Shown here in pieces: positions 28,549 to 39,943 of a stretch of DNA of 64,000 nt. The position numbers were made by a program, and so were the translations under genes. The notes beneath the pieces were generated by a model. That model was not told where the DNA came from. It saw only the letters and a program-made list of their open reading frames with translations, and searched no databases. Source of the stretch: Cupriavidus oxalaticus (GTDB lineage: Bacteria > Pseudomonadota > Gammaproteobacteria > Burkholderiales > Burkholderiaceae). The DNA is taken from assembly GCF_004768545.1 (NCBI RefSeq), contig NZ_CP038636.1, positions 806,001-870,000 on the forward strand, in the 5' to 3' direction. Each line of letters opens with the position of its first letter. Within the stretch, counting starts at the first letter, position 1.

Positions 28549-29664
28549 TCAGGCCGCCTTGATCTGCGTGCGCAGGCGCTGCGGATCGTAGAACGGCGTC
28601 TTGGTCACGGTGGCCACATGTGCGCCCGTGCTGTCGCGGATCTCGACCCTGGTGCCCAGTGCCTTGTACGCCGGCTTCAGGTGCACCAGCGCCAGCGACT
28701 GCATCAGGTAGCGGCTGAAGGTGGCGCTGGTGACGACGCCCGCTTCCTTGCCGTCGACGAAGATCCTGGCCCCGGCCTCGACCGCGCGATCGAGCCGCAC
28801 CGCCACGCCGGCCTGGGAAAAGCGCTCCTTGCCCCGGGCCGCCAGCAGCGCTGCCTTGCCCACGTAGTCGCCGGCCTTGTCGGAGTCGATGGCCCAGCCG
28901 AGGTTGACCTCCCACGGCGTGGTGTCGCCCTCGGGCATGTCGAAGGGGTAGAACAGCAGCGCCGCCTCGATCCGCGCCAGTTCCAGCGAATCCCAGGAGC
29001 ACGGAATCAGCCCGTGCGGCTTGCCCGCTTCGAGGATGGCGTCCCAAAGCGCCACGGCATCCGCCGCTGCGCAGGAGATCTCGAAACCCTCCTCGCCCGA
29101 GTAGCCGCCGCGGGAAATCACGATCTTGCGGCCGAACAGCGTGGTTTCGCGGTGGGCGAAGTAAGGCAGCGTGGCCAGGTCGATGCCGATATGCGCCTTC
29201 AGGATCGCAGCCGAGCGCGGCCCTTGCAGCGAGAGCATATGGACGTCGAAGTCCTGCTCCCACTGCATGTCGCGGCCTTGCGAGAGCGCGGCCAGCTTCT
29301 GCTGCGTGTCACCGCTGCCGTGCGACAGGCGGTACTGGTTCTCGCCGTCGCAGATCACCATCAGGTCGTCGCTGACGGCGCCCTTCTCGTCGACCACCGC
29401 TGCCAGGCGCGCCGTGCCCGGGCGCAGCCGGCGCACGTCGATCGGGACCATCCTGTCGATCACCGCGGCGGCGTCCGGCCCCCACACCCTGACAATGTTC
29501 AGGCCGCTGATGTCATAGAGGCCTGCCGCAGTGCGCACCGCCACCACTTCGTCCTGCGGATCGCGCTGGTAACGCCAGGGAATCGGCATGTCGTTCCAGG
29601 TGTCGCCGTCCAGCTTCGAGCCAAGCTCGCGGTGTCGTACGTTCAGGATGGACTCTCGGGTCAT
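28549..29664 (-). CDS. GcvT-like folate-dependent C1 transferase
   Basis: A 371-residue aminomethyltransferase-fold protein with the VRTAAGLYDISGLNIVRVWGPDA N-terminus, GYSGEEGFEI motif, and KPYFIGR-like VGKAALLA segment of GcvT. In dmmDABC clusters a GcvT-like partner is proposed to place the one-carbon unit released from DMA on tetrahydrofolate as methylene-THF. I choose ATG 29664, preceded by CGGAGAC; MRRQP at 29679 is an alternative. It is first in the operon, which runs on to etfA about 11.6 kb away. It gives folate-linked assimilation a supply separate from the methanopterin route. Confidence 0.85.
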   Translation of the reverse strand: MTRESILNVRHRELGSKLDGDTWNDMPIPWRYQRDPQDEVVAVRTAAGLYDISGLNIVRVWGPDAAAVIDRMVPIDVRRLRPGTARLAAVVDEKGAVSDDLMVICDGENQYRLSHGSGDTQQKLAALSQGRDMQWEQDFDVHMLSLQGPRSAAILKAHIGIDLATLPYFAHRETTLFGRKIVISRGGYSGEEGFEISCAAADAVALWDAILEAGKPHGLIPCSWDSLELARIEAALLFYPFDMPEGDTTPWEVNLGWAIDSDKAGDYVGKAALLAARGKERFSQAGVAVRLDRAVEAGARIFVDGKEAGVVTSATFSRYLMQSLALVHLKPAYKALGTRVEIRDSTGAHVATVTKTPFYDPQRLRTQIKAA

Positions 29665-29706
29665 CGGTTGTCTCCGCATGGGTTCGGTGTGTCTGGCGGA
29701 GTATGG

Positions 29707-29757
29707 TTGGCACCTACCCCCCCAACAATTTCCCCTTGGCACTACCTCCTAGGTAGT
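29707..29757. promoter_or_regulatory. Direct repeats and inverted repeat in the dmm/tmd control region
   Basis: Two TTGGCAC direct repeats lie at 29707-29713 and 29736-29742, each followed by TACC. An inverted repeat, ACTACCT-CCT-AGGTAGT, spans 29741-29757 with perfect 7-bp arms. They occupy the gap between the GcvT-like gene and the divergent sigma-54 activator, so they are good candidates for activator binding. No convincing -24/-12 promoter (TGGCAC-N5-TTGC) was found; a weak minus-strand match lies at 29769-29783. Confidence 0.6.
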
Positions 29758-29878
29758 AGCGGTACCCCGTGCAAACCCTGGCCCCGACCGGGCTACCGCC
29801 TATTGGGTATTGCCCGGGCCCGGCCCCGTTGCGCAGACTCCATCCCAAGCCAGTGCGCAAGCCCAGCAGGAGGAAGAC

Positions 29879-32068
<2,190 letters not shown>

Positions 32069-32086
32069 CCTAGCGGGCTATCGACC

Positions 32087-33124
32087 ATGCACAAGATTGC
32101 CACCTCACCGCATCGCAGCCAGCCCGCCGGCGCCATCGGCATCCGCGCCAACGGCCGGCTGCACCTGGGCTTTCTCGACCCCGGCGCCACGCTGGGCCGG
32201 CGCTTCGGCAGCCTCGGCCTCGCGATCGAGGGGCCGGCCACCGTCCTGGACCTGGCGCCCGCAGCGCAGGACCGGATCACCGCGCTCCACCCTGCCGCGC
32301 AAGCGGAACTGCCGCGCGTGAGCGCCTGGCTGGAGCGGCTGCGGCAGGCCAGCGGCATGCGCCGGCCGCTTGCGCTGCGGCTGCACGAGGTGCTGCCCGC
32401 GCATGCCGGCTTCGGCTCCGGCACCCAGCTCGCACTGGCCCTTGGCCGGGCCTATGCCGAGTGCCACGCGTTGCCGTGGTCCGGCGCGGAGATTGCCCGC
32501 ATCCTGGAGCGCGGCGGCCGCTCCGGCGTGGGCATCGCGGCGTTCGAGCATGGCGGCCTGCTGCTGGACGGTGGACCGCGCGGCGCGGGCACCGTGCCGC
32601 CGCTGACGGCGCGCTTCGGGTTCCCGTCCGACTGGCGCATCGTGCTGCTGCTGGACGACAGTCGCACCGGCCTGCACGGCGCAGCGGAGAAGGAGGCCAT
32701 CCAGGCCCTGCCGCCCTTCCCCAGGCCGCTGGCCGCGGAGCTCTGCCACCGCGTGCTGATGCAGATCCTGCCGGCGGCCGCCGAGCAGGAGTTCGCCCCG
32801 TTCGCGCAGGGCCTGAACCAGTTGCAGCAAGTCATCGGCAACTACTTCGCGCCAGCCCAGGGCGGGGTCTACAGCAGCCCGGCGGTTGCGCGCGTGCTGG
32901 ACTGGGTCACGCGGCAGGCCGGCAGCGATGCGGTTGCGGTGGGCCAGAGTTCGTGGGGGCCGACCGGCTTTGCCATCGTGCCGTCGCAGGCGGCCGCCGA
33001 GCAAGCCGTGGCCGGCGCGCGCGCGGCGGGCCTGTTGCCGGGCTGCCTGGAGGCGCGCATCGTGCGCGGCGCCAACCATGGCGCCGGCAGCGTGCTGCCG
33101 GCGCAGCATCGCAGCGCGGCCTGA
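32087..33124 (+). CDS. Beta-ribofuranosylaminobenzene 5'-phosphate synthase-like (GHMP family)
   Basis: A 345-residue GHMP-superfamily protein. The GHMP ATP-like motif region is HAGFGSGTQLALALG (about residues 106-120), preceded by RLHLGFLDPGATLGRRFGS, and a C-terminal GQSSWGPTGFAIV segment matches motif 3. The family member MptG condenses 4-hydroxybenzoate or pABA with PRPP as the first committed step joining the arylamine to ribose in methanopterin synthesis. It starts 18 bp after the activator stop and heads the H4MPT cluster. Three tandem decamers follow it. Confidence 0.87.
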   Translation: MHKIATSPHRSQPAGAIGIRANGRLHLGFLDPGATLGRRFGSLGLAIEGPATVLDLAPAAQDRITALHPAAQAELPRVSAWLERLRQASGMRRPLALRLHEVLPAHAGFGSGTQLALALGRAYAECHALPWSGAEIARILERGGRSGVGIAAFEHGGLLLDGGPRGAGTVPPLTARFGFPSDWRIVLLLDDSRTGLHGAAEKEAIQALPPFPRPLAAELCHRVLMQILPAAAEQEFAPFAQGLNQLQQVIGNYFAPAQGGVYSSPAVARVLDWVTRQAGSDAVAVGQSSWGPTGFAIVPSQAAAEQAVAGARAAGLLPGCLEARIVRGANHGAGSVLPAQHRSAA

Positions 33125-33155
33125 AGCAACCAGAAGCAACCAGAAGCAACCAGAA
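33125..33155 (+). repeat. Short tandem decamer repeat
   Basis: Three near-perfect copies of AAGCAACCAG lie in a row between the RFAP synthase-like gene and mtdB, starting just after the stop codon, with a fourth partly matching copy (AAACGAACTG). The gap is only 81 bp; no promoter is obvious. Confidence 0.85.
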
Positions 33156-33205
33156 ACGAACTGAAGCGGCCAGGCCGCACCGAACCCTATCCGAGCGAGA
33201 TCCCC

Positions 33206-34111
33206 ATGGCACGCCCCTGCATCCTGCATATGTTCACGCCTGGCCGCCAGGCCAGCCCGTTCGACGTCAATATGGCCATCGACGCCGGCTTTGACCACGT
33301 CGTGCCCTATGCAGAAGTCGGGCCCGCCAATGTCGCCGCGATGACGCAGGACGCGATCTTCTCGCGCGGGCCCAAGGGCGTGGCCAATACCGGCATCTTC
33401 ATCGGCGGCCGCGACGTGATGGTGGCTGCCGACATGCTCGACCTCGCGCGCCAGTCCATGGTCCCGCCCTTTGCGGTATCGGTCTTCGCCGACCCCAGCG
33501 GCTCCTATACCACCGCGGCGGCACTGGTGGCCTCGGTGGAGCGCCAGTTGCGCAAGGCGCATGGCAGCGACTTCACCGGCAAGCGGGTGCTGGTGCTTGG
33601 CGGCAGCGGCGCGGTCGGGCGCGTGGCCGGCGCACTGGCCTCGCAGCTCGGCGCCCGGGTCTGGCTGTCGAATCGCGTCGACGACGAACAGGCCGTGCGC
33701 ACCAGCCAGGAAACCAATGCGCGCTTCCAGGCGCAGACCCAGGGCATCCTGATCCGCACCACAGAAGCGCTGCGCGCCGCACTGGCCGAAGCCGATATCG
33801 TGTTCGCCACCGCCAGCGCTGGCGTGCAGGTCATGAGCGAAGCGGACCGGGACGCCGCCGGCAGGCTGCTGGTGGCAGCGGACGTGAACGCGGTGCCGCC
33901 CGCCGGCATCGCCGGCGTTGAGGTGATGGACGACGGCAAGCGCATCGGCACAGCGGCCGCGGTGGGCGTGGGCGCGCTTGCCATCGGCAATATCAAGTAT
34001 CAGGTCCAGCACCGGCTCTTTCTCGCCATGCGCGAAGCGACCACGCCGGTCTACCTGGGCTTCCCCGAAGCCATGGCAATGGCGCGCGCGGTGGCTGCGG
34101 AATTGCCCTGA
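33206..34111 (+). CDS. mtdB: Methylene-tetrahydromethanopterin dehydrogenase
   Basis: A 301-residue NAD(P)-dependent dehydrogenase of the MtdB/MtdA family. It oxidises methylene-H4MPT to methenyl-H4MPT, the first oxidation step after formaldehyde binds the cofactor. The N-terminal region has HMFTPGRQASPFDVNMAIDAGFD, typical of the family; the Rossmann motif VLVLGGSGAVGRVAG lies at residues 129-143. SNRVDDEQA follows the second strand. The neighbours on both sides are methanopterin genes, which supports MtdB over the folate-linked MtdA. Confidence 0.92.
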   Translation: MARPCILHMFTPGRQASPFDVNMAIDAGFDHVVPYAEVGPANVAAMTQDAIFSRGPKGVANTGIFIGGRDVMVAADMLDLARQSMVPPFAVSVFADPSGSYTTAAALVASVERQLRKAHGSDFTGKRVLVLGGSGAVGRVAGALASQLGARVWLSNRVDDEQAVRTSQETNARFQAQTQGILIRTTEALRAALAEADIVFATASAGVQVMSEADRDAAGRLLVAADVNAVPPAGIAGVEVMDDGKRIGTAAAVGVGALAIGNIKYQVQHRLFLAMREATTPVYLGFPEAMAMARAVAAELP

Positions 34112-35317
34112 GACAGGAACGCAAGACCATGCCCAATGCCCCCATGCTCATCGCCGCCGGACTATCGGCCCGCATGATGGCCGAGTCGGCCGCGCAGGCC
34201 GGGCTGCCCGTGATCGCGCTGGACGTGTTCGGCGATACCGACACGCGCCATGCCGCCTGCCATTGGGAGCCGCTGGGCGGTCCCGACGCGCTGTCGATCG
34301 ACCCGGAGCGCCTGCTGGCCGCGCTGCGGCGCCTGCGCGCCAGCCACCCGCTGCTGGGATGGATCGCGGGCGGCGGCTTCGAGCACCAGCCCGGGCTGAT
34401 CGAGGCAGCGCACGCCATCGTGCCCCTGCTGGGCAATGGCGCCGCAACCGTGCGCACCGTCAAGCAGCCCGCCAGCTTCTTCCGGCTGCTCGATGCACTT
34501 GGCATCGCCCATCCGCCTACCCGCCTGAACCCGCCACCGTGCGGCGAGGGCTGGCTGAGCAAGCGCGTTGGCGGCACCGGTGGCTGGCATATCCGGCCGC
34601 TGTACCAGGCATCCGCCAGCGCCAGCGCCGGCGAGGCGCAGTATTACCAGCAGCGCGTAGCGGGCCAGTCCATGTCCGCGCTGTTCCTGGCGAACGGCAG
34701 CGAGGCGCGCATGGTGGGCGTCAGCCGCCAGCATACGGCCGGCGAAATCGGCGCATGCGGCAGTGCGGACGTGCCCGACGAAGCCACCTCGTTCCTCTTC
34801 TGCGGCGCCAGCGGACCGACGGCGCTGAAACCGGCCACGGCCAACCGCCTGGGCGAGATCGTCCACGCCATCGTGCGCGAGACGGGCCTGGTCGGGCTAA
34901 ACAGCATCGACTTCCTGCTCGACGCGGACGAGATCGCCGTGCTCGAAATCAACCCGCGGCTATCCGCGACCATGGCGCTTTACGCCGATGCCTTCGCCGG
35001 CGGCCTGGTGCAGGCCCATCTGCAGGCGTGCCGGGGGATCTTGCCTCCGCCGCTCCCGGCGCCCCTGCCAGCGGCTGGCACAAGCCCCCTGCGCGGCTTC
35101 CACACCGTCTTCGCCGCGCGCGCGGCCCACATTGGCACAGCGCTCGCCGCAGACCTGATGCGAACCGGCTGGTGCCACGATATTCCGCCGCCGGGCACCG
35201 CCGTCGACCGCGGCAACCCCATTTGCACGGTCTTCGTCGAAGCCGCGACCGCAGGCTCCCTCGCCATCCTCCTGCAGCAGCGGCATGCGCAAATCCACCA
35301 CCGACTCGAGGCTCATC

Positions 35318-36388
<1,071 letters not shown>

Positions 36389-36389
36389 G

Positions 36390-37424
36390 ATGCGGCCCAC
36401 CTCTCTTCCCCCACCCTCCGTGGCCGGCACGGCGCAAGGGCTGCGGGTCGCCATCATGACCGACGAGCGCGGCTGGCACACCACCAGGCTCAAGCGCGCC
36501 TTGCGCGCGCGCGGTTGCGAGGGTCACTGCGTGGACCTGGCCGACTGCCGCATCGACACCACCTGGGCCTGGCACGGCCTGGCGATCCCCGGCTACGGCC
36601 GCGGCCTGCCGGACGCCGTGATCGTGCGCGGCGTCGCGGGCGGCAGCTTCGAGCAGGTGACGCTGCGCCTGGGCATCCTGCACGCGCTGCGCGAGCTCGG
36701 CGTTCCCGTGTACAACGACGCGCGTGCCATCGAGCGCAGCGTAGACAAGGGCATGACCAGTTTCCTGCTGCACCTGGCCGGGATTCCGACGCCGGCCACC
36801 TGGGTCAGCGAATCGGTGCCGCAGGCCCGGCGTACGGTGATGCGCGAAAGCGCGGCGGGGCGGGCGCTGGTGCTAAAACCCCTGTTCGGCTCGCAAGGCA
36901 AGGGCCTGCAGCGCATCGGCGCGCTGGCGACGGGACATGCGCCGCTGCCCGCGCTGTCGCCGTACCGGCACGTGGCGTATCTGCAGCGCTTCGTACCGGC
37001 GCCGGCGGCCAGCGACGGTGCCAGCGACGGTGCCAGTGCCAGGCCAGGCTTCGACTGGCGTGTGCTGGTGGTTGGTGGCCAGGCGGTGGCAGCCATGCGC
37101 CGCGTCAGCGATCACTGGGTTCACAACGTGGCGCAAGGCGCGCAGTGTGAGCATGCCGAGATTTCGCCCGCGCTGGCCGCGCTGGCGATACGCGCCACCG
37201 AGGCACTCGGTCTGGATTACGCCGGGGTGGACCTGGTGCCTGCCGCCGGCGCTCGCGCAGGCGAGGCAGGCGCACTCGTGATCGAGGTCAACGGCGTCGC
37301 CGCCTGGCGCGGCCTGCAGTCCGTCACCGAAGGCGACATCGCCGGCCTGCTGGTGGACGACCTGCTGGGCCGCAAGCTGCCCGCCGCCCGTGCGTGCGCG
37401 AAGCGTGCAGGAGCCCTGGCATGA
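36390..37424 (+). CDS. RimK-type ATP-grasp ligase of the H4MPT cluster
   Basis: A 344-residue ATP-grasp enzyme. Key parts are SVDKGMTSFLLHLAGIPTPATW (about 112-133), the ATP-binding lysine strand ALVLKPLFGSQGKGLQRI (about 157-174), and metal ligands in LDYAGVDLVP and VIEVNGVAAWRG. RimK relatives attach glutamate; in methanogens MptN adds glutamate to H4MPT. A side-chain ligase for the bacterial methanopterin analogue is therefore a fair guess. It starts 1 bp after mch and its stop overlaps the next start (ATGA). Confidence 0.83.
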   Translation: MRPTSLPPPSVAGTAQGLRVAIMTDERGWHTTRLKRALRARGCEGHCVDLADCRIDTTWAWHGLAIPGYGRGLPDAVIVRGVAGGSFEQVTLRLGILHALRELGVPVYNDARAIERSVDKGMTSFLLHLAGIPTPATWVSESVPQARRTVMRESAAGRALVLKPLFGSQGKGLQRIGALATGHAPLPALSPYRHVAYLQRFVPAPAASDGASDGASARPGFDWRVLVVGGQAVAAMRRVSDHWVHNVAQGAQCEHAEISPALAALAIRATEALGLDYAGVDLVPAAGARAGEAGALVIEVNGVAAWRGLQSVTEGDIAGLLVDDLLGRKLPAARACAKRAGALA

Positions 37425-38350
37425 TGGCCGCGCGCGGGCACGACCGCGCCGGCGCCGCGTCGGCCGCCTTTCTCTGGGCCTGCACGCTCGACGTGGCGGT
37501 GGCCAAGCCGGGCAATGTCAGCCTGTGTGCGCCGGGCCACGGCATGACCGCGCGGCTGTTCCTGGACAGCGCCGCCGCGGCCGCGCCGCCACTGACCGAC
37601 ACCATGCTGGCGGTCGGCGCACGGATCGAGCGCGCGGTGTCCGCCACGCAGGCGGTCGCGCGCTGCAACACCAATCTCGGCATCCTGCTGCTGTGCGCGC
37701 CGATCGCTGCCGCCATGGAAGGCACGCCACCGCGCGACGCCGAAGCCCTGCGCCAGCGGCTGGAGACCGTCCTGGCTGGCCTGACCGTGGCCGATGCGCA
37801 GGCGGCCTACCGCGCCATTGCCCAGGCCAATCCGGCCGGCCTGGGCGCGGCGCCCGAGCAGGATGTGGCAGCACCGCCGACGGTGGACCTGCGCGCTGCC
37901 ATGCGCCTGGCCGCCATGCGCGACAGCGTCGCGCGCCAGTATGCCAATGGCTATGCCGACCTGTTCGCCCTCGGGCTGACGGTACTGCGTCGCCACCTGG
38001 CGAGCCACGGCCCCTGGCCGGCGCGGCTGCAACGCGCGGTCACGGCGGTGTACCTGGCCTTCCTGGCCCGCTTTCCGGATTCGCATATCGCGCGCAAGCA
38101 TGGGCTGGCCGCGGCCAGGAACGTCAGCTACAAGGCGCGCCTGTTGCATCGGCGCCTCGAAGCCGGCCAGGTCATCCCGCGCGAGGAGCTGGCCCGATGG
38201 GACCGGCTGCTGAAGACCGACGGGCTCAATCCCGGCACCACCGCCGACCTGACGGTGGCCAGCGCGATGATCGCCGGCTGTCTCGACCCGGCGCTATGCG
38301 CGCTGTCCGCGGCTTCGCCGGCACTGGCAACGTCCGCTGTCGGCCTGTAG
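37421..38350 (+). CDS. CitG-like triphosphoribosyl-dephospho-CoA synthase family protein
   Basis: A 309-residue all-helical protein of the CitG/MdcB family, with the metal/nucleotide motifs AKPGNVSLCAPGHGM (residues 28-42) and NTNLGILLLCAPIAAA (86-101), and DSHIARKHG plus LNPGTTADLTVASAM near the C-terminus. True CitG makes the citrate lyase prosthetic-group precursor from ATP and dephospho-CoA. In C1 clusters the same fold may transfer a ribosyl or nucleotidyl group in cofactor synthesis. ATG 37421 overlaps the previous stop and has AGGAG upstream. Confidence 0.82.
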   Translation: MMAARGHDRAGAASAAFLWACTLDVAVAKPGNVSLCAPGHGMTARLFLDSAAAAAPPLTDTMLAVGARIERAVSATQAVARCNTNLGILLLCAPIAAAMEGTPPRDAEALRQRLETVLAGLTVADAQAAYRAIAQANPAGLGAAPEQDVAAPPTVDLRAAMRLAAMRDSVARQYANGYADLFALGLTVLRRHLASHGPWPARLQRAVTAVYLAFLARFPDSHIARKHGLAAARNVSYKARLLHRRLEAGQVIPREELARWDRLLKTDGLNPGTTADLTVASAMIAGCLDPALCALSAASPALATSAVGL

Positions 38351-38385
38351 TCCATGTAGTTGACGGTAGTCACCGGTGGTCCCAG

Positions 38386-38416
38386 TACCCGCGCCGGCAC
38401 CGCTGCGGCGCGGGTA
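38386..38416. terminator. Bidirectional hairpin between convergent genes
   Basis: TACCCGCGCCG (38386-38396) and CGGCGCGGGTA (38406-38416) form a perfect 11-bp stem with a 9-nt loop, placed between the ends of the CitG-like and FolB-like genes. Position and stability suggest a shared terminator, though no clear T-tract follows. Confidence 0.72.
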
Positions 38417-38431
38417 GCCGCCCCGGATGCC

Positions 38432-38962
38432 TCAGGCGGACATCGCGCCCGGGCTCGGCCAGCCGAGTCCCTGCTCCCTGACAGCCAGCCGATCGTCCCG
38501 GCGCCGCTCGATGGCCACGCCGACCGCGCTCACATCGTCGAACTTCCTCGGCTTCACCACGACCACGCGCACCCAGTGGGCGCCGAAGTCTTCCAGCAGC
38601 AGTTGCGCCACACGCTCGGCAAAGGCTTCCAGCAAGCGCAGGCCATGCGTGGCCATCAGCTCGCGCAAGGCCGCGCGCACCTTGCCGTAGTCGATGGTGT
38701 CGCCGATCCGGTCCGTGCTGCAGGCGGCGCTGCGCGCGAGCCCGGCGGTGAGGTCGATGCGGATGGGCTGCGGCGTGTGCAGCTCGCCGTCATCGATGCC
38801 GATCACCGTCTGGCCCTCGAAACCCTCGATAAAGATCAGGTCCATGGCGCCGCTGGTGGCACCGCTGGTGACACCCATATACTGCCCGGCCATCGGTCCC
38901 GCCTGCCCCGCCCGGTTGAACTCCGCGGTCGCGGCCGCCACCATCATGTCGTCTCGCTTCAT
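38432..38962 (-). CDS. Dihydroneopterin aldolase-like (FolB family) protein
   Basis: The FolB-like fold starts at MDLIFIEGFEGQTVIGI and includes an IDYGKVRAALRELM helix, LLEAFAERVAQLLLEDF and VRVVVVKPRKFDDVSAVGVAIER. I place the start at 38962 (176 residues) because GGGAGG precedes it; a start at 38845 (137 residues) would fit the domain better but has no ribosome site. The extra N-terminus contains a TSGATSGAM repeat. It may make the pterin part of H4MPT or folate. It faces the CitG-like gene across a hairpin. Confidence 0.8.
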   Translation of the reverse strand: MKRDDMMVAAATAEFNRAGQAGPMAGQYMGVTSGATSGAMDLIFIEGFEGQTVIGIDDGELHTPQPIRIDLTAGLARSAACSTDRIGDTIDYGKVRAALRELMATHGLRLLEAFAERVAQLLLEDFGAHWVRVVVVKPRKFDDVSAVGVAIERRRDDRLAVREQGLGWPSPGAMSA

Positions 38963-39229
38963 CAGGCCTCCCTGCCGTGCAATGGCTGCGCGGCCGGCGG
39001 CCGCTCCCACGACCTCTCACGCAAATAGCAGGCCACGCGCAGCCGGCAGCGCCGCGGTGACCCGCAGTGCCAGCCATGCCGCCCGCGCGCGGGCACCCGC
39101 TGTAGCGCGCCTGCGCATCTGCGCACCGCGGCCACGTCACAGACTGTCCCGGCCGCGGGACAGTCGCGCCGGCGCAATGACCCGCGCAGGCCCCGAAAGG
39201 CCGTCGCATCAAGGCCGGCCGCACCAGGC

Positions 39230-39943
39230 ATGACTCCTGCGATCACTGCGCCCAGACCGATCATCCCGACAATACGCGCCTTGTCCCTACCATTCGCCCT
39301 GCCATCCGCCGTGCTCCGTCCCGCGACCGAAGGCCCGGCCCTGCCCGGCACGGACGACACCGACGGGCACCCCGCCCAGGCCGGCGGCGGGCCCCGCTTC
39401 GCCTGGGCCGTCACGGGCTCCGGCCATTTCCTGGAAGAAAGCCTGGCGCTGGCTGCCGCGCTGCCGGATGTGGACCTCTTCCTGTCGCGCGCGGCCGAGG
39501 AAGTACTGGCCATCTACGACATTCCGCTCGCAGCGCTGAAAGCGCGCTTTCGCGTGTTCCGCGACAAGACCGCCAGCGCGGCGCCGGTTGGCATGCTGTA
39601 CGGGCACCGCTACCACACCACGGTGATCGCGCCGGCCACCAGCAATACCGTCGCCAAATGCGGGTTCGGCATCTCGGACACGCTGCCCACCAATATCTTT
39701 GCCCAGGCCGGCAAGCTCGGCATCCCCGGCCTGGTGTTCGCGTGCGATACCGAACCCGTGGTGGTGACCAAGGGCCCGCAGGGCTGGCTCAAGCTGCACC
39801 CCCGCAATATCGAACTGGAGAACGTGGAGCGGCTGCGCCGCATCGACCATTGCCAGGTGGCCTGCTCCATCGGCGAGTTGCGCGCGGCGCTGGATCAACG
39901 ACTGAGAGCACTGTCACTGACATGGAACACATCGTCTTTCTGA
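39230..39943 (+). CDS. Archaeal-type flavoprotein (dihydromethanopterin reductase-like)
   Basis: A 237-residue protein whose residues 55-230 match the FMN-binding flavoprotein fold: FAWAVTGSGHFLEESL near 55-70, APATSNTVAKCGFGISDTLPTNIFAQAGK near 130-158, VFACDTEP and LHPRNIELENVERL. Relatives in methanotrophs and methylotrophs (AfpA, DmrB types) reduce dihydromethanopterin or have unknown roles. The first 50 residues are Pro/Ala-rich and unlike the family, and the ATG at 39230 has no strong ribosome site, so the true start may be downstream. It overlaps the next gene by 22 bp. Confidence 0.78.
   Translation: MTPAITAPRPIIPTIRALSLPFALPSAVLRPATEGPALPGTDDTDGHPAQAGGGPRFAWAVTGSGHFLEESLALAAALPDVDLFLSRAAEEVLAIYDIPLAALKARFRVFRDKTASAAPVGMLYGHRYHTTVIAPATSNTVAKCGFGISDTLPTNIFAQAGKLGIPGLVFACDTEPVVVTKGPQGWLKLHPRNIELENVERLRRIDHCQVACSIGELRAALDQRLRALSLTWNTSSF

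Noticed and set aside
29707..29748. TTGGCAC motifs as sigma-54 -24 elements
   Set aside because: No TTGC -12 element occurs at the required distance after either copy.
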